NCBI GenBank assembly: GCA_028875875.1
Contig: JAGWUV010000007.1
Span: forward strand, 41,044 to 105,043
Length of the DNA stretch: 64,000 bases
DNA from: Bacteroidota bacterium
Lineage (GTDB): Bacteria > Bacteroidota > Bacteroidia > Chitinophagales > Chitinophagaceae
Direction: 5' to 3'
The notes beneath the pieces were generated by a model. It did no database searches, was not told the origin of the DNA, and saw nothing but the letters and a program-made list of their open reading frames with translations. The position numbers and the translations under genes were made by a program. This document shows, in pieces, positions 19,780 to 28,672 of this stretch; positions within the stretch are counted from its first letter, which is position 1, and each line of letters begins with the position of its first letter.

Positions 19780-22700
19780 TTATTCGGTGATGTTAATGTG
19801 TTTCGTTTTATGTTTTCCCGAGATAAAAGTGTACACTGCGGGGATCACAAACAGTGTTAAGATCAATGAAAATAATAAGCCACCAACGATCACAATACCC
19901 AATGGGATACGGCTGGTAGAAGCAGCACCTAAACTTAAAGCAATGGGTAAAGCACCAAGAGAGGTAGCGAGGCTCGTCATTAAAATGGGTCTCAACCTTT
20001 GTGTGGCCGCTTCAATTACCGCCTGCATTTTGGTCATTCCCAACTCTCTTTTCTGGTTGGCAAACTCTACGATCAGGATACCGTTTTTGGTTACGAGTCC
20101 AATCAGCATGATCATACCGATCTCAGAAAAGATGTTAATGGTTTGATGGAAGAGATATAAACTTAACAAGGCACCTGCCAATGCCAATGGCACCGTAAGC
20201 ATGATGGTAAGCGGATCGAGAAAGCTTTCGAACTGGGCGGATAATACCAGGTAAATAAGAATCAATGCCAGGCCGAAGGCAAAAAGAATATTGGAAGAGC
20301 TTTCTGCATAATCCCTCGAAGGCCCGTTAAGGGAAGTTTGAAAGCTTTCATCAAGTAATCGCGATGCAATGGCATTCATGGCTTTGATACCATCGCCAAT
20401 GGTTTTACCTTCTGCCAGTGAAGCCGATATGGTTGCTGCTTTATACCTGTTAAAGTGGTATAAAATGGCAGGGTTACTGCTTTCTTCCAAATGTACCACG
20501 GCATCTAAAGGAATTGCATCTCCATTTTTATTGCGTACATATAGTTTGTTGATATCCACCGGCTTATTACGGTCTTCCCTGTCCACCTGTGCTATTACCT
20601 GGTACTGGTAGCCATTCATAATAAAGTAAGCCAGGCGGCCGCCGCTGAAAGCAGCCTGCACAGCACTGATCACATCATTGGTAGATAGGCCGAGATCTTT
20701 CACTTTCATCCTGTCAACCGTTAATTGCACTTCTGGTTTGTTGAAGCGAAGATTTACATCCACATTGGCAAAAGTTTTATCCTTTCTCGCTTCTTCGAGG
20801 AATTTAGGGATGATGTTTTTCAATTTGGAGAGATCCTGGTTTTGCAGGATGAACTGAACAGGCAAAGAACCCCTCGATGCCAATCCTACTGAGATGGTTT
20901 GCTCTTGTATGGCGAATATCCGGCCATCATTGAACCTGGAGAGTTTTTTCTGAAGATCATTCGCTATTTCCATCTGGGTTCGTTGCCGCAATTGCGGATC
21001 AATTAACCCGATACGTGGTTGTGCTGTGTTGATAGAAACACTTCCCCCACCAGAAGGTGTTCTTGCGAAAACAAAATCCCTTTCAGGCACCGAATCCATT
21101 AAATAATCTGCTATGTTACTGGTAAGGTTTTGCATCGCAGCAAAGCTGGTTCCTTCGGGTGCATTTACAGTAAAACGAATACTGCTCCTGTCTTCCAGCG
21201 GTGCCAGTTCACTTTGCAGGTTACGCATTACAAAGAAAATAATTACCACGCAAAGTGCTACAATCACCCAGGCCATCCACCTGATCTTAACAAAAGCGGA
21301 TAATAATTTTTTATAGCCATTTTCCATGCCTGTAAAGAAGGGCTCTGTTACTGTATAGAACCATCCGTGTTGCGTATTTTTAGAAGTAAGATACACGTTG
21401 AGCACAGGGGTAATAGTGAGTGATACGAATGCAGAGATCAGCACTGCCGCCGCAAGTGTTACCCCGAATTCGCGGAATAAGCTTCCTACAAAGCCTTGTA
21501 AAAAGATCACCGGCAGGAATACTACGGCCAGTGTGATAGAAGTGGAAATAACGGCAAAGAATATTTCTTTACTTCCCTCGAGTGCGGCCTTTCTAACGGG
21601 CAGGCCTTCTTCTATTTTCCGGAAAATGTTTTCCGTAACTACGATACCGTCATCCACCACCAACCCTGTTGCCAGCACGATGCCCAATAACGTAAGGATA
21701 TTGATGGAGAAGCCGGCCAGGTACATGATGAAGAAAGTAGCTATGAGGGAAATAGGAATATCGATCAGCGGACGCAAGGCGATCAGCCAGTTGCGGAAGA
21801 AGAAGAAGATCACAAGCACCACCAGTGCAAAAGCGATAATCAGCGTTTCTTTTACCTCATCCAATGATTTACGAATGATAACGGTGTTATCGATCAGAAC
21901 GTTGAATTGTATATCCGACTTACTGGATTTCTTGATCTGTTCCAGCCTTTTATTGAATTCATTCGCAATTTCAATATTATTGGCACCCGGCTGGGGAATG
22001 ATCGCAAGGCCAACTGCATTCACCCCGTTATATTTCCATGCCAGTTCGGGGTTTTCTGGTCCTAATTCCACTTTCGATACATCGCTTAAACGAACAATTC
22101 CGCTACTATCCTCCTTAATTATCAGGTCACGGAATTGCTGTTCGGTAGTTAACCTTCCCAAAGCCCGGATGATCAATTCTGTTTTATTACCATAGATCTT
22201 ACCGGGAGGTAGTTCCACGTTCTCATTATCCATGGTACTTTTTACATCTGAGAAAGTAACCCCATAGGCATTCATCTTATCGGGATCGAGCCAGATACGC
22301 ATGCTGTACCTTTTCTGGCCGAAGATGGCTACTGAGCTTACATCTTTAATGGTTTGTAACTGCTGCTGCAACACATTCTCGGCATAATCGCTCAGTTCAA
22401 GAAGGCTCTTGGTTCTGCTTTGAATAGCAAGAATAAGGATGGGATCACTGTTGGCATCAGCTTTGGAAACTACCGGCGGCGCATCAATATCCTGTGGTAA
22501 AGCTCTTTGGGCCTGGCCTACTTTATCACGTACATCACTGGCGGCAGCTTCAAGATCAACCCCAAGGTTAAACTCTACTGTTATATTGCTATTGCCCAAT
22601 GAGCTGGAGGAAGAAATGGTGCGGATACCCGGAATACCATTGATCTGTTTTTCCAGGGGTTCGGTGATCTGGCTTTCAATGATATCAGCATTGGCACCTG

Positions 22701-22854
22701 TGTAATTGGTGCTCACAGTAATGACCGGAGGGTCGATAGCAGGATAATCTCTCACTGCAAGAAACGTGTACCCCACCACGCCAAATAAAATGATCCCCAG
22801 GTTCATCACCGTGGCAAGTACAGGTCTCTTCAATGATAGTTCTGAAATATTCAT
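19780..22854 (-). CDS. RND multidrug efflux pump, inner-membrane subunit (AcrB/MexB type)
   Basis: A 1024-residue HAE1-type resistance-nodulation-division transporter. The N-terminus (PVLATVMNLGIILFGVVGY) is the first membrane helix, two large periplasmic porter regions follow, and the proton-relay Asp pair of TM4 is visible in GLVVDDGIVVTEN. It exports hydrophobic compounds from periplasm or membrane using the proton gradient, together with the adaptor encoded 51 bp upstream in the same operon. No outer-membrane TolC-like channel gene lies next to the pair, so the pump must borrow one. The 3' end is followed directly by a terminator. Confidence 0.95.
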   Translation of the reverse strand: MNISELSLKRPVLATVMNLGIILFGVVGYTFLAVRDYPAIDPPVITVSTNYTGANADIIESQITEPLEKQINGIPGIRTISSSSSLGNSNITVEFNLGVDLEAAASDVRDKVGQAQRALPQDIDAPPVVSKADANSDPILILAIQSRTKSLLELSDYAENVLQQQLQTIKDVSSVAIFGQKRYSMRIWLDPDKMNAYGVTFSDVKSTMDNENVELPPGKIYGNKTELIIRALGRLTTEQQFRDLIIKEDSSGIVRLSDVSKVELGPENPELAWKYNGVNAVGLAIIPQPGANNIEIANEFNKRLEQIKKSSKSDIQFNVLIDNTVIIRKSLDEVKETLIIAFALVVLVIFFFFRNWLIALRPLIDIPISLIATFFIMYLAGFSINILTLLGIVLATGLVVDDGIVVTENIFRKIEEGLPVRKAALEGSKEIFFAVISTSITLAVVFLPVIFLQGFVGSLFREFGVTLAAAVLISAFVSLTITPVLNVYLTSKNTQHGWFYTVTEPFFTGMENGYKKLLSAFVKIRWMAWVIVALCVVIIFFVMRNLQSELAPLEDRSSIRFTVNAPEGTSFAAMQNLTSNIADYLMDSVPERDFVFARTPSGGGSVSINTAQPRIGLIDPQLRQRTQMEIANDLQKKLSRFNDGRIFAIQEQTISVGLASRGSLPVQFILQNQDLSKLKNIIPKFLEEARKDKTFANVDVNLRFNKPEVQLTVDRMKVKDLGLSTNDVISAVQAAFSGGRLAYFIMNGYQYQVIAQVDREDRNKPVDINKLYVRNKNGDAIPLDAVVHLEESSNPAILYHFNRYKAATISASLAEGKTIGDGIKAMNAIASRLLDESFQTSLNGPSRDYAESSSNILFAFGLALILIYLVLSAQFESFLDPLTIMLTVPLALAGALLSLYLFHQTINIFSEIGMIMLIGLVTKNGILIVEFANQKRELGMTKMQAVIEAATQRLRPILMTSLATSLGALPIALSLGAASTSRIPLGIVIVGGLLFSLILTLFVIPAVYTFISGKHKTKHINITE

Positions 22855-22905
22855 ACCTAAATTCGGTTCTAATGGTTGCAGTTAAAAATTGAATGGCAAG
22901 CTTAT

Positions 22906-23949
22906 TTAGCGATCCAGTTGTTTTACGCTTCTTACTTTCAAGGCTGCATTGGGCCTTGCAAATAAAACACCTGTTACCACCACACTATCCCCAGGGTTAA
23001 CACCTGAAATTATTTCTACGTTATCAGCCTCTCTCACACCGGTTTTTACATTTACAAACCGGGCCTTCCCGTTTTTAACCAATACCAATTGTTTATTCAT
23101 ATCATCGGGAATGATACATCCTGTAGGAACCATTATTGCCTTACTATCTTTAGATGCCTGCACATATACTTTTACAAAAGCCCCGGGGTTGATATTACCA
23201 TCCTGCATTAATGCCCTTACTTTAAGGTTACGTGAAGAAGCGGTGATCTGTGGTTCGGTAGCGATAATAATTGCTTTTGTTTTTATTTGTTTCAGTGCAT
23301 CAGTTTCTATATCAACTGATGCCCCTTTTTTTATGATAGAGGCATATTGTTCCGGGATGGTAAAATCTACTTTTATTTTATCTACCTGCTGAATAGTAGC
23401 AATAAGGGTGGCAGGGGAAACATAGGCACCCGGACTAACGAGCCTTAACCCTACCACACCACTAAAAGGTGCTTTAATAATTGTTTTTTCTATTAGTGAT
23501 TGCGTATACGCTATATCTGCTTTGTAACCATTCACAGCACCTAAGGCAGCATCATAATCAGACTGGTTGGCACCATTTACAGCCAATAGTTTACGAAGGC
23601 GCACTTCGTTCTTTTCAGCAAGGTCGAGCAACACTTTTGTTTTGGCCAATTGCGCCTGTAAATCTTCATCAAATACTTTCGCAATCAGGGTACCTTTTTC
23701 AACAAATTTTCCTTCCGGAACATTTAAATAAGTAAGCCTGCCACTTACTTCCGGCCTGAGCTCTACGTATTCATTAGCTACAACAGTTCCATTGGCCTCT
23801 ATTTTATTTTCGATGGTTTTGGGTTGTGCAACAATTACATCCACCATGGTTGCGTTGCTCGTATTTTTTTGGGGAGCCCCTTCTTGTTTCGATTTGCAGG
23901 AAGCAATAGAAAACACCAACGCAAGCAGGGAAAATAAGCGTATATACAT
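22906..23949 (-). CDS. RND efflux periplasmic adaptor (membrane fusion lipoprotein)
   Basis: A 347-residue HlyD/AcrA-like adaptor. The signal peptide ends in a lipobox (FSIASC), so it is a lipoprotein. The order is typical: barrel-sandwich half motif (VSGRLTYLNVPEGKFVEKGTLIAKV), an alpha-hairpin about residues 95-145, the second lipoyl half (IKAPFSGVVGLRLVSPGAYV), a beta-barrel, and the membrane-proximal domain. It bridges the RND pump to an outer-membrane channel. It is the first gene of a two-gene operon and is divergent from recA. No TetR-type regulator is adjacent. Confidence 0.94.
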   Translation of the reverse strand: MYIRLFSLLALVFSIASCKSKQEGAPQKNTSNATMVDVIVAQPKTIENKIEANGTVVANEYVELRPEVSGRLTYLNVPEGKFVEKGTLIAKVFDEDLQAQLAKTKVLLDLAEKNEVRLRKLLAVNGANQSDYDAALGAVNGYKADIAYTQSLIEKTIIKAPFSGVVGLRLVSPGAYVSPATLIATIQQVDKIKVDFTIPEQYASIIKKGASVDIETDALKQIKTKAIIIATEPQITASSRNLKVRALMQDGNINPGAFVKVYVQASKDSKAIMVPTGCIIPDDMNKQLVLVKNGKARFVNVKTGVREADNVEIISGVNPGDSVVVTGVLFARPNAALKVRSVKQLDR

Positions 23950-24166
23950 CGATATTAGGGATTTGCTGTAAAAATAGGATGGCTAAGGTAAGTTTCCCGC
24001 ATTCTTTTGCGGTTTTTGGATGATGGGCGGAAGAAAATCGGTGTACGGAAGATAGTTTATTCAAACTTTCCAATTTTTTTAGTTTTATAATGCTAAAATT
24101 ATTAGTGTTTATAATTTTATTTTCCTACCTTCACCTCATTATTAATTTTGAACCAAAAGAAATTTT

Positions 24167-25186
24167 ATGAGTAACGCAGAAAAACTGAAGGCCCTTAAAC
24201 TTACCATGGATAAGATTGATAAGGATTTTGGGAAAGGAAGTGTAATGATGATGAATGAAAGGGCAGAGCGGGAAATGGAAGTAGTGTCTACCGGATCCAT
24301 TGGATTAGATGTAGCCCTTGGTGTTGGCGGCGTTCCCAAAGGAAGGATCGTTGAAATATACGGACCTGAATCTTCCGGTAAAACCACTATTGCAACTCAT
24401 ATTATAGCAGAAGCACAAAAAAAAGGTGGCATTTGTGCCATTATAGATGCTGAACATGCTTTCGATAGCAGCTATGCTCAAAAGCTGGGAGTAGATGTAG
24501 ATAACCTACTGATCTCACAACCCGATTACGGTGAACAGGCTTTGGAAATTGCTGACCGTTTAATTCTGTCCGGTGCATTGGATGTTGTAGTGGTTGACTC
24601 TGTTGCTGCCCTCGTTCCAAAAGGAGAGCTGGAGGGGGAAATGGGTGACAGCAAAATGGGATTACAGGCCCGCTTGATGAGCCAGGCCCTGCGTAAGCTA
24701 ACTGCTACCATAAGTAAAACCAACACTGTTTGTATTTTTATTAACCAGCTGCGTGAAAAAATAGGGGTAATGTTTGGTAATCCTGAAACAACAACGGGTG
24801 GTAATGCGTTAAAATTCTATGCATCAGTTCGTTTGGATATCCGCCGAACCGCACAAATTAAAGATGGAGACGAAGCAATCGGTAACCGTGTAAAAGTTAA
24901 AGTAGTGAAAAACAAGGTGGCCCCTCCATTCCGTAATGCAGAATTTGATATTATTTTTGGGGAAGGAATCAGTAAACTGGGCGAGATCATTGATATGGGG
25001 GTTGAACTGGGTATCGTTCAAAAAAGCGGAAGCTGGTTCAGCTATGATAGTAATAAACTGGGACAGGGCAGAGATGCAGTAAAACAGTTATTACGTGATA
25101 ACCCTGAATTAGCTCAAGAGATTGAAAATAAAATCAGGGCAAAAGTGGCAGAAGTTCAAAGTGGTGCCGCTGCCGCCAGTGAATAG
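24167..25186 (+). CDS. recA: Recombinase A
   Basis: A 339-residue RecA, a DNA strand-exchange ATPase and SOS co-protease. Walker A reads GPESSGKTT, Walker [13 protein letters not shown], and the loop-2 region ([22 protein letters not shown]) is canonical. Length and start fit the family. The gene is monocistronic, flanked by the divergent efflux operon and closed by a very strong terminator. The upstream 217 bp should hold the promoter; I saw no certain SOS box. Confidence 0.98.
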   Translation: MSNAEKLKALKLTMDKIDKDFGKGSVMMMNERAEREMEVVSTGSIGLDVALGVGGVPKGRIVEIYGPESSGKTTIATHIIAEAQKKGGICAIIDAEHAFDSSYAQKLGVDVDNLLISQPDYGEQALEIADRLILSGALDVVVVDSVAALVPKGELEGEMGDSKMGLQARLMSQALRKLTATISKTNTVCIFINQLREKIGVMFGNPETTTGGNALKFYASVRLDIRRTAQIKDGDEAIGNRVKVKVVKNKVAPPFRNAEFDIIFGEGISKLGEIIDMGVELGIVQKSGSWFSYDSNKLGQGRDAVKQLLRDNPELAQEIENKIRAKVAEVQSGAAAASE

Positions 25187-25212
25187 TTTTAAAGTACACA
25201 GATTAGTAAGTA

Positions 25213-25241
25213 AACCGTCATAAATTTTTATTATGACGGTT
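25213..25241 (+). terminator. Intrinsic terminator after recA
   Basis: A perfect 11-bp stem AACCGTCATAA/TTATGACGGTT with a 7-nt loop, followed by a run of T. Confidence 0.9.
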
Positions 25242-25354
25242 TTTTTGTGCCACCTGATTAATCTCATCAGCACAGCCTTCTCATTTCAAATAGATTCTCC
25301 GGATATTCACGGAAAAGGATATTTTTATTTCATCTTACTGATTAAAAAACATTC

Positions 25355-26695
25355 GTGCTTAATAAAGCAACAACATATTACAGCCTTACATTTAAAAGCA
25401 TATTCATCTTCAGTATATGCCTGCTTTTTGTTATACCTGTTTTTTCCCAGCATAAAGACCCCATTACTTTTTCAGTAAAGCCCTTTCGCAATAATGGTTT
25501 TTATACAACTGATGATACTAAGATCGGTTGCGTGATTCGCTTATTTAATGATAGCTCGCAAGTGCTGGAAGGAACTGTTCTTTGCCGCGTAACGAATGAA
25601 AATAACATTCCGGTTTTTACTGATACAAGTTATATCACAATTAAAGATGGAGGAAGTTTTTATAAAACAATCAGGTTGAACAAGACCCTTTTAAAGCCCG
25701 GCATTTATGAGGTCCAGGCATTCTTGAACACACCGGTAAGAAAAGATAGCTTGTATTATGCCATCGGCTACAATGCAGAACAATACCGTTCATCCAACCA
25801 GCCACCCAATGATCTTTCGCTTTACTGGCAGGATGCTAAAAAAGAGCTCGCCTCCATTCCACCCAACTATTCTATCAATAAGCGTACAGACCTCGCAGAT
25901 AAATATTCTGATGTGTATCAAATCACTTTTCAATCTGCCGGGAACATCAACATCAAAAGCTGGCTTACTATTCCTAAAGAAAAGGGTATCTTCCCTTTAC
26001 TCATGCAGGTACCGAATTTTTTGCAGCCTGCCATACCTGATAAACGAAGAGAGGTAGCGGTTTTCTCCATTGATCCCCGTGGCTCCGGGAATAGTGCCGA
26101 TCCCATCCGGGCAGATTCAGCCGGTTTTTTGTTATGGAACATCAATCAAAAACAATCTTATATCTTCCGTAGCCTATACCTCGATTGTGTTCGCGGGCTG
26201 GAATTTATTTATAGTCAGGGTGCTACTTTAAAAATTGATACTACTAAAGTAACCGTAGCAGGAGAAGGAATCGGTGCTACCCTGGCCGCAGCAGCAGTAG
26301 CATTGAATGGAAAGCCCAAAGGGTTATATCTGCAAAACCCGCTGATGATTGATATGCCATCATTGCTGGCCTTAAGCGAGCAACGTAAAGCATTTAGCTG
26401 GCCTGTGAATCTATTCCAAAATTATATCCATCATCCCAACAGTACCGATAACGCATCTTCCTTCTTTTATACCTGGCGCTATTTCGATCCATTATACTTG
26501 GCCAGTCAAATTCATTGCAATGTGTTAATACAGTTGGGTGGCAAAAGCAGCTCTTATTATTTACCTTGCATCTATCACTTTTACACGAGGCTGAATACAT
26601 CGCAGAAAGAAATTTATGTATGTCCGGATTGTAATAATGCGTTGAAATCTACGTTTTATACATTCAGGGATATGTGGTTAAATGAGGTATTCTGA
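25355..26695 (+). CDS. CE7/AXE1-like secreted protein with degenerate active site
   Basis: A 446-residue secreted protein: signal peptide (about 14-31), an Ig-like beta domain to about 125, then an alpha/beta-hydrolase fold resembling acetyl-xylan esterases (CE7). The fold is recognisable from SIDPRGSGNSADPIR, the DCVRGLEFIYSQ helix and the nucleophile-elbow strand. The elbow reads VAGEGIGAT where CE7 has GGSQG, so residue 305 is Gly (GGA at 26267-26269) instead of Ser. The C-terminal region expected to hold the catalytic His reads CPDCNNAL, without His. This points to a non-catalytic binding or structural role. The start is uncertain: GTG at 25355 is the best-placed codon before the signal peptide. 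It is followed by a barrel protein gene 32 bp downstream, a likely operon. Confidence 0.72.
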   Translation: MLNKATTYYSLTFKSIFIFSICLLFVIPVFSQHKDPITFSVKPFRNNGFYTTDDTKIGCVIRLFNDSSQVLEGTVLCRVTNENNIPVFTDTSYITIKDGGSFYKTIRLNKTLLKPGIYEVQAFLNTPVRKDSLYYAIGYNAEQYRSSNQPPNDLSLYWQDAKKELASIPPNYSINKRTDLADKYSDVYQITFQSAGNINIKSWLTIPKEKGIFPLLMQVPNFLQPAIPDKRREVAVFSIDPRGSGNSADPIRADSAGFLLWNINQKQSYIFRSLYLDCVRGLEFIYSQGATLKIDTTKVTVAGEGIGATLAAAAVALNGKPKGLYLQNPLMIDMPSLLALSEQRKAFSWPVNLFQNYIHHPNSTDNASSFFYTWRYFDPLYLASQIHCNVLIQLGGKSSSYYLPCIYHFYTRLNTSQKEIYVCPDCNNALKSTFYTFRDMWLNEVF

Positions 26696-26727
26696 GTTGT
26701 GAAAATCCATCGCCTAAACAATTGTAC

Positions 26728-27576
26728 ATGAAAAAAAGCATCCGTATCTGTTTATTTGTACTGGTTTTAAGTTGTTGTTCTTTTTTGGCCAAAGCCGGTT
26801 TTCCTGTTGGAAAAGGCCATTGGCTTTTATCGCCAACCTATAACTATTACAGTGCAAGCGGTTACTGGAATGCGCAAAGAACGTATACAGCTTACACTAA
26901 TAATGGTCGTTTCAGCTCCAACTATTTCGGCTTATATGGTAAATACGGCATTAACCGGAACTGGGAACTGGTATTCAATGTACCCTTTGCTATACAAACT
27001 TATTCCGAGACCAATTACCTTTCTCAAACAAGTAGTATGGGTGATGCAACGGTGGGCTTGAGTTATTATACCAACATGAATGATTATACCAAGCATTTCT
27101 CCATTACGGGTTCTTTAATACTTCCGCTTTACCAGAATATCAACTTTGCTCCTACGGGTTCAAATGTTACTACCCCGATCATCGGGTTTCAATCTGTGGG
27201 CGGCGAGTTGAAACTGGGTTTCGCAGGCAATGCACAGAACACCAGCAGAAGTGTGTACTATGATCTGGAAGCAGGGGTAAGAGAATACTTTTCAACCTTG
27301 GGCCCAACACAAACTTTTTTTAATGCCACGTTGGGCGTACCTCTGGATGACGACTGGAAACTTTTTGGAACACTGAACGGGGTAAGTTCTAACAGTACTG
27401 CAACCACTGCTATAGATAATATCAACCGGGATTTCGGCTATTTCAGAATGACGGCAGGCGCCGGCCTTAGGGTTAGTAAAACTTCACAGTTATATGCCAG
27501 TGTATTCCAGGATGTAAGTGGCCGTAATATTGGTCGCGGACACGGTTTCTCACTCTTCGCCGTTATCAAGTTTTAA
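26728..27576 (+). CDS. Outer-membrane beta-barrel (transporter-like) protein
   Basis: A 282-residue protein from ATG 26728, with a signal peptide ending near AKAG. The strand pattern (GLYGKYGINRNWELVFNVPF, MGDATVGLSYYT, LYASVFQDVSGRN) and terminal Phe (FSLFAVIKF) resemble the small barrel family related to phenol-degradation MetA and other transporter-like proteins. Substrate unknown. It lies 32 bp after the degenerate esterase-like gene, so the two may be cotranscribed and act at the cell surface. Confidence 0.65.
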   Translation: MKKSIRICLFVLVLSCCSFLAKAGFPVGKGHWLLSPTYNYYSASGYWNAQRTYTAYTNNGRFSSNYFGLYGKYGINRNWELVFNVPFAIQTYSETNYLSQTSSMGDATVGLSYYTNMNDYTKHFSITGSLILPLYQNINFAPTGSNVTTPIIGFQSVGGELKLGFAGNAQNTSRSVYYDLEAGVREYFSTLGPTQTFFNATLGVPLDDDWKLFGTLNGVSSNSTATTAIDNINRDFGYFRMTAGAGLRVSKTSQLYASVFQDVSGRNIGRGHGFSLFAVIKF

Positions 27577-27649
27577 ATGATGCTGTTCTTTTCGCTGCCC
27601 ACATAAACAGCGATCGCTTATCTTCATTCCCAGAACTAAAAAACAAACA

Positions 27650-28117
27650 ATGGCTTCTTCAATAAAAAAATTAGGTAAAAGAAAACGCATTGCACTGGTA
27701 GCTCATGATCACAAAAAAATAGACCTTATCGATTGGGCTACATATAACAAAGAAGTATTGGCAAGACATGAATTATTTGCTACCGGCACTACCGGAAAAT
27801 TATTGGAAGAAGCTTTAGACAGGCCGGTTAAAAAACTACTCAGCGGACCATTGGGTGGAGATCAGCAAATAGGCAGTATGATTGCTACGGGAGATATTGA
27901 TGTGATGATTTTTTTCTGGGACCCGATGGAAGCACAGCCGCACGACAGCGATGTAAAAGCTTTATTACGTTTATGTGTTGCCTGGAATATTCCTATGGCT
28001 TGCGACAGGTCGAGTGCTGATTTTTTAATGACTTCTCCTTTCATGCATGAAGAATACGAAGCCGCAATACCCGACTACTCTCACTACCTTACAAGGAAAA
28101 TAGCAGCCGATGAGTGA
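27650..28117 (+). CDS. mgsA: Methylglyoxal synthase
   Basis: A 155-residue protein that converts dihydroxyacetone phosphate to methylglyoxal and phosphate, a bypass that relieves sugar-phosphate stress. The phosphate-binding ATGTTG motif, the catalytic stretch SGPLGGDQQIG with its Asp, and FFWDPMEAQPHD are all conserved. The Lys-rich N-terminus is common in the family. It overlaps the next gene by 8 bp, so the two are translationally coupled. Confidence 0.95.
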   Translation: MASSIKKLGKRKRIALVAHDHKKIDLIDWATYNKEVLARHELFATGTTGKLLEEALDRPVKKLLSGPLGGDQQIGSMIATGDIDVMIFFWDPMEAQPHDSDVKALLRLCVAWNIPMACDRSSADFLMTSPFMHEEYEAAIPDYSHYLTRKIAADE

Positions 28118-28610
28118 GGTTTTACTCAGGCCATGGAAGAAGGAAGATGCACAAGCTTTGGCAGCTATTGCCAATAACCGTACTATCTGGAACCAGGTAA
28201 GAGACAGGATGCCCTCTCCTTACACTGTAACAGATGCGCTGGAATGGATTGAACATTGCAGTAAACAGAAACCCTTGCAAAATTTTTGTATAGAAGTAAA
28301 TGGTGCTGTAACAGGCAGTATCGGTTTCATACCCAAAGCAGATGTATGCCGTAAAACAGTGGAGATCGGCTATTTTGTTGGCGAATTGTACTGGGGCAAG
28401 GGCATTGCTACCACGGCTGTTGCTCTCTTATTACAACATATCGAAAATACGCTTGACGTTGTGAGAATTTATGCAGAAGTGTTTGAACACAATAAAGCAA
28501 GCATGCAGGTACTTAGAAAAAATGGGTTCTCCCTGGAAGGTATCAGGAGAAAGGCCGTTATCAAAAATAATATCATCATGGATGATTATGTATGGGTAAA
28601 GCTCCTTTAA
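28110..28610 (+). CDS. GNAT-family N-acetyltransferase (RimJ-like)
   Basis: A 166-residue protein with the GNAT fold of the RimJ/RimL subgroup: LRPWKKEDAQALAAIANN at the start, EIGYFVGELYWGKGIATTAV as the acetyl-CoA binding motif, and NKASMQVLRKNGFSLEG near the end. It transfers acetyl groups to protein N-termini or small amines; the substrate is unknown. Its start lies inside the end of mgsA (8-bp overlap), which suggests joint expression but not a shared pathway. Confidence 0.88.
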   Translation: MSEVLLRPWKKEDAQALAAIANNRTIWNQVRDRMPSPYTVTDALEWIEHCSKQKPLQNFCIEVNGAVTGSIGFIPKADVCRKTVEIGYFVGELYWGKGIATTAVALLLQHIENTLDVVRIYAEVFEHNKASMQVLRKNGFSLEGIRRKAVIKNNIIMDDYVWVKLL

Positions 28611-28672
28611 AAACCTATTAAGTCTCCTTTACAATGTTTTTATTTTTCTCGCAGATGCTTTAACTTACAAGC

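Noticed and set aside
21398..22195. Long plus-strand ORF of 265 codons inside the RND pump gene
   Set aside because: It is antisense to a well-conserved transporter and has the Ser/Thr/Ile-rich composition of a shadow frame.
24121..24166. LexA-type SOS box before recA
   Set aside because: No palindrome convincing enough to name was found in the upstream region.
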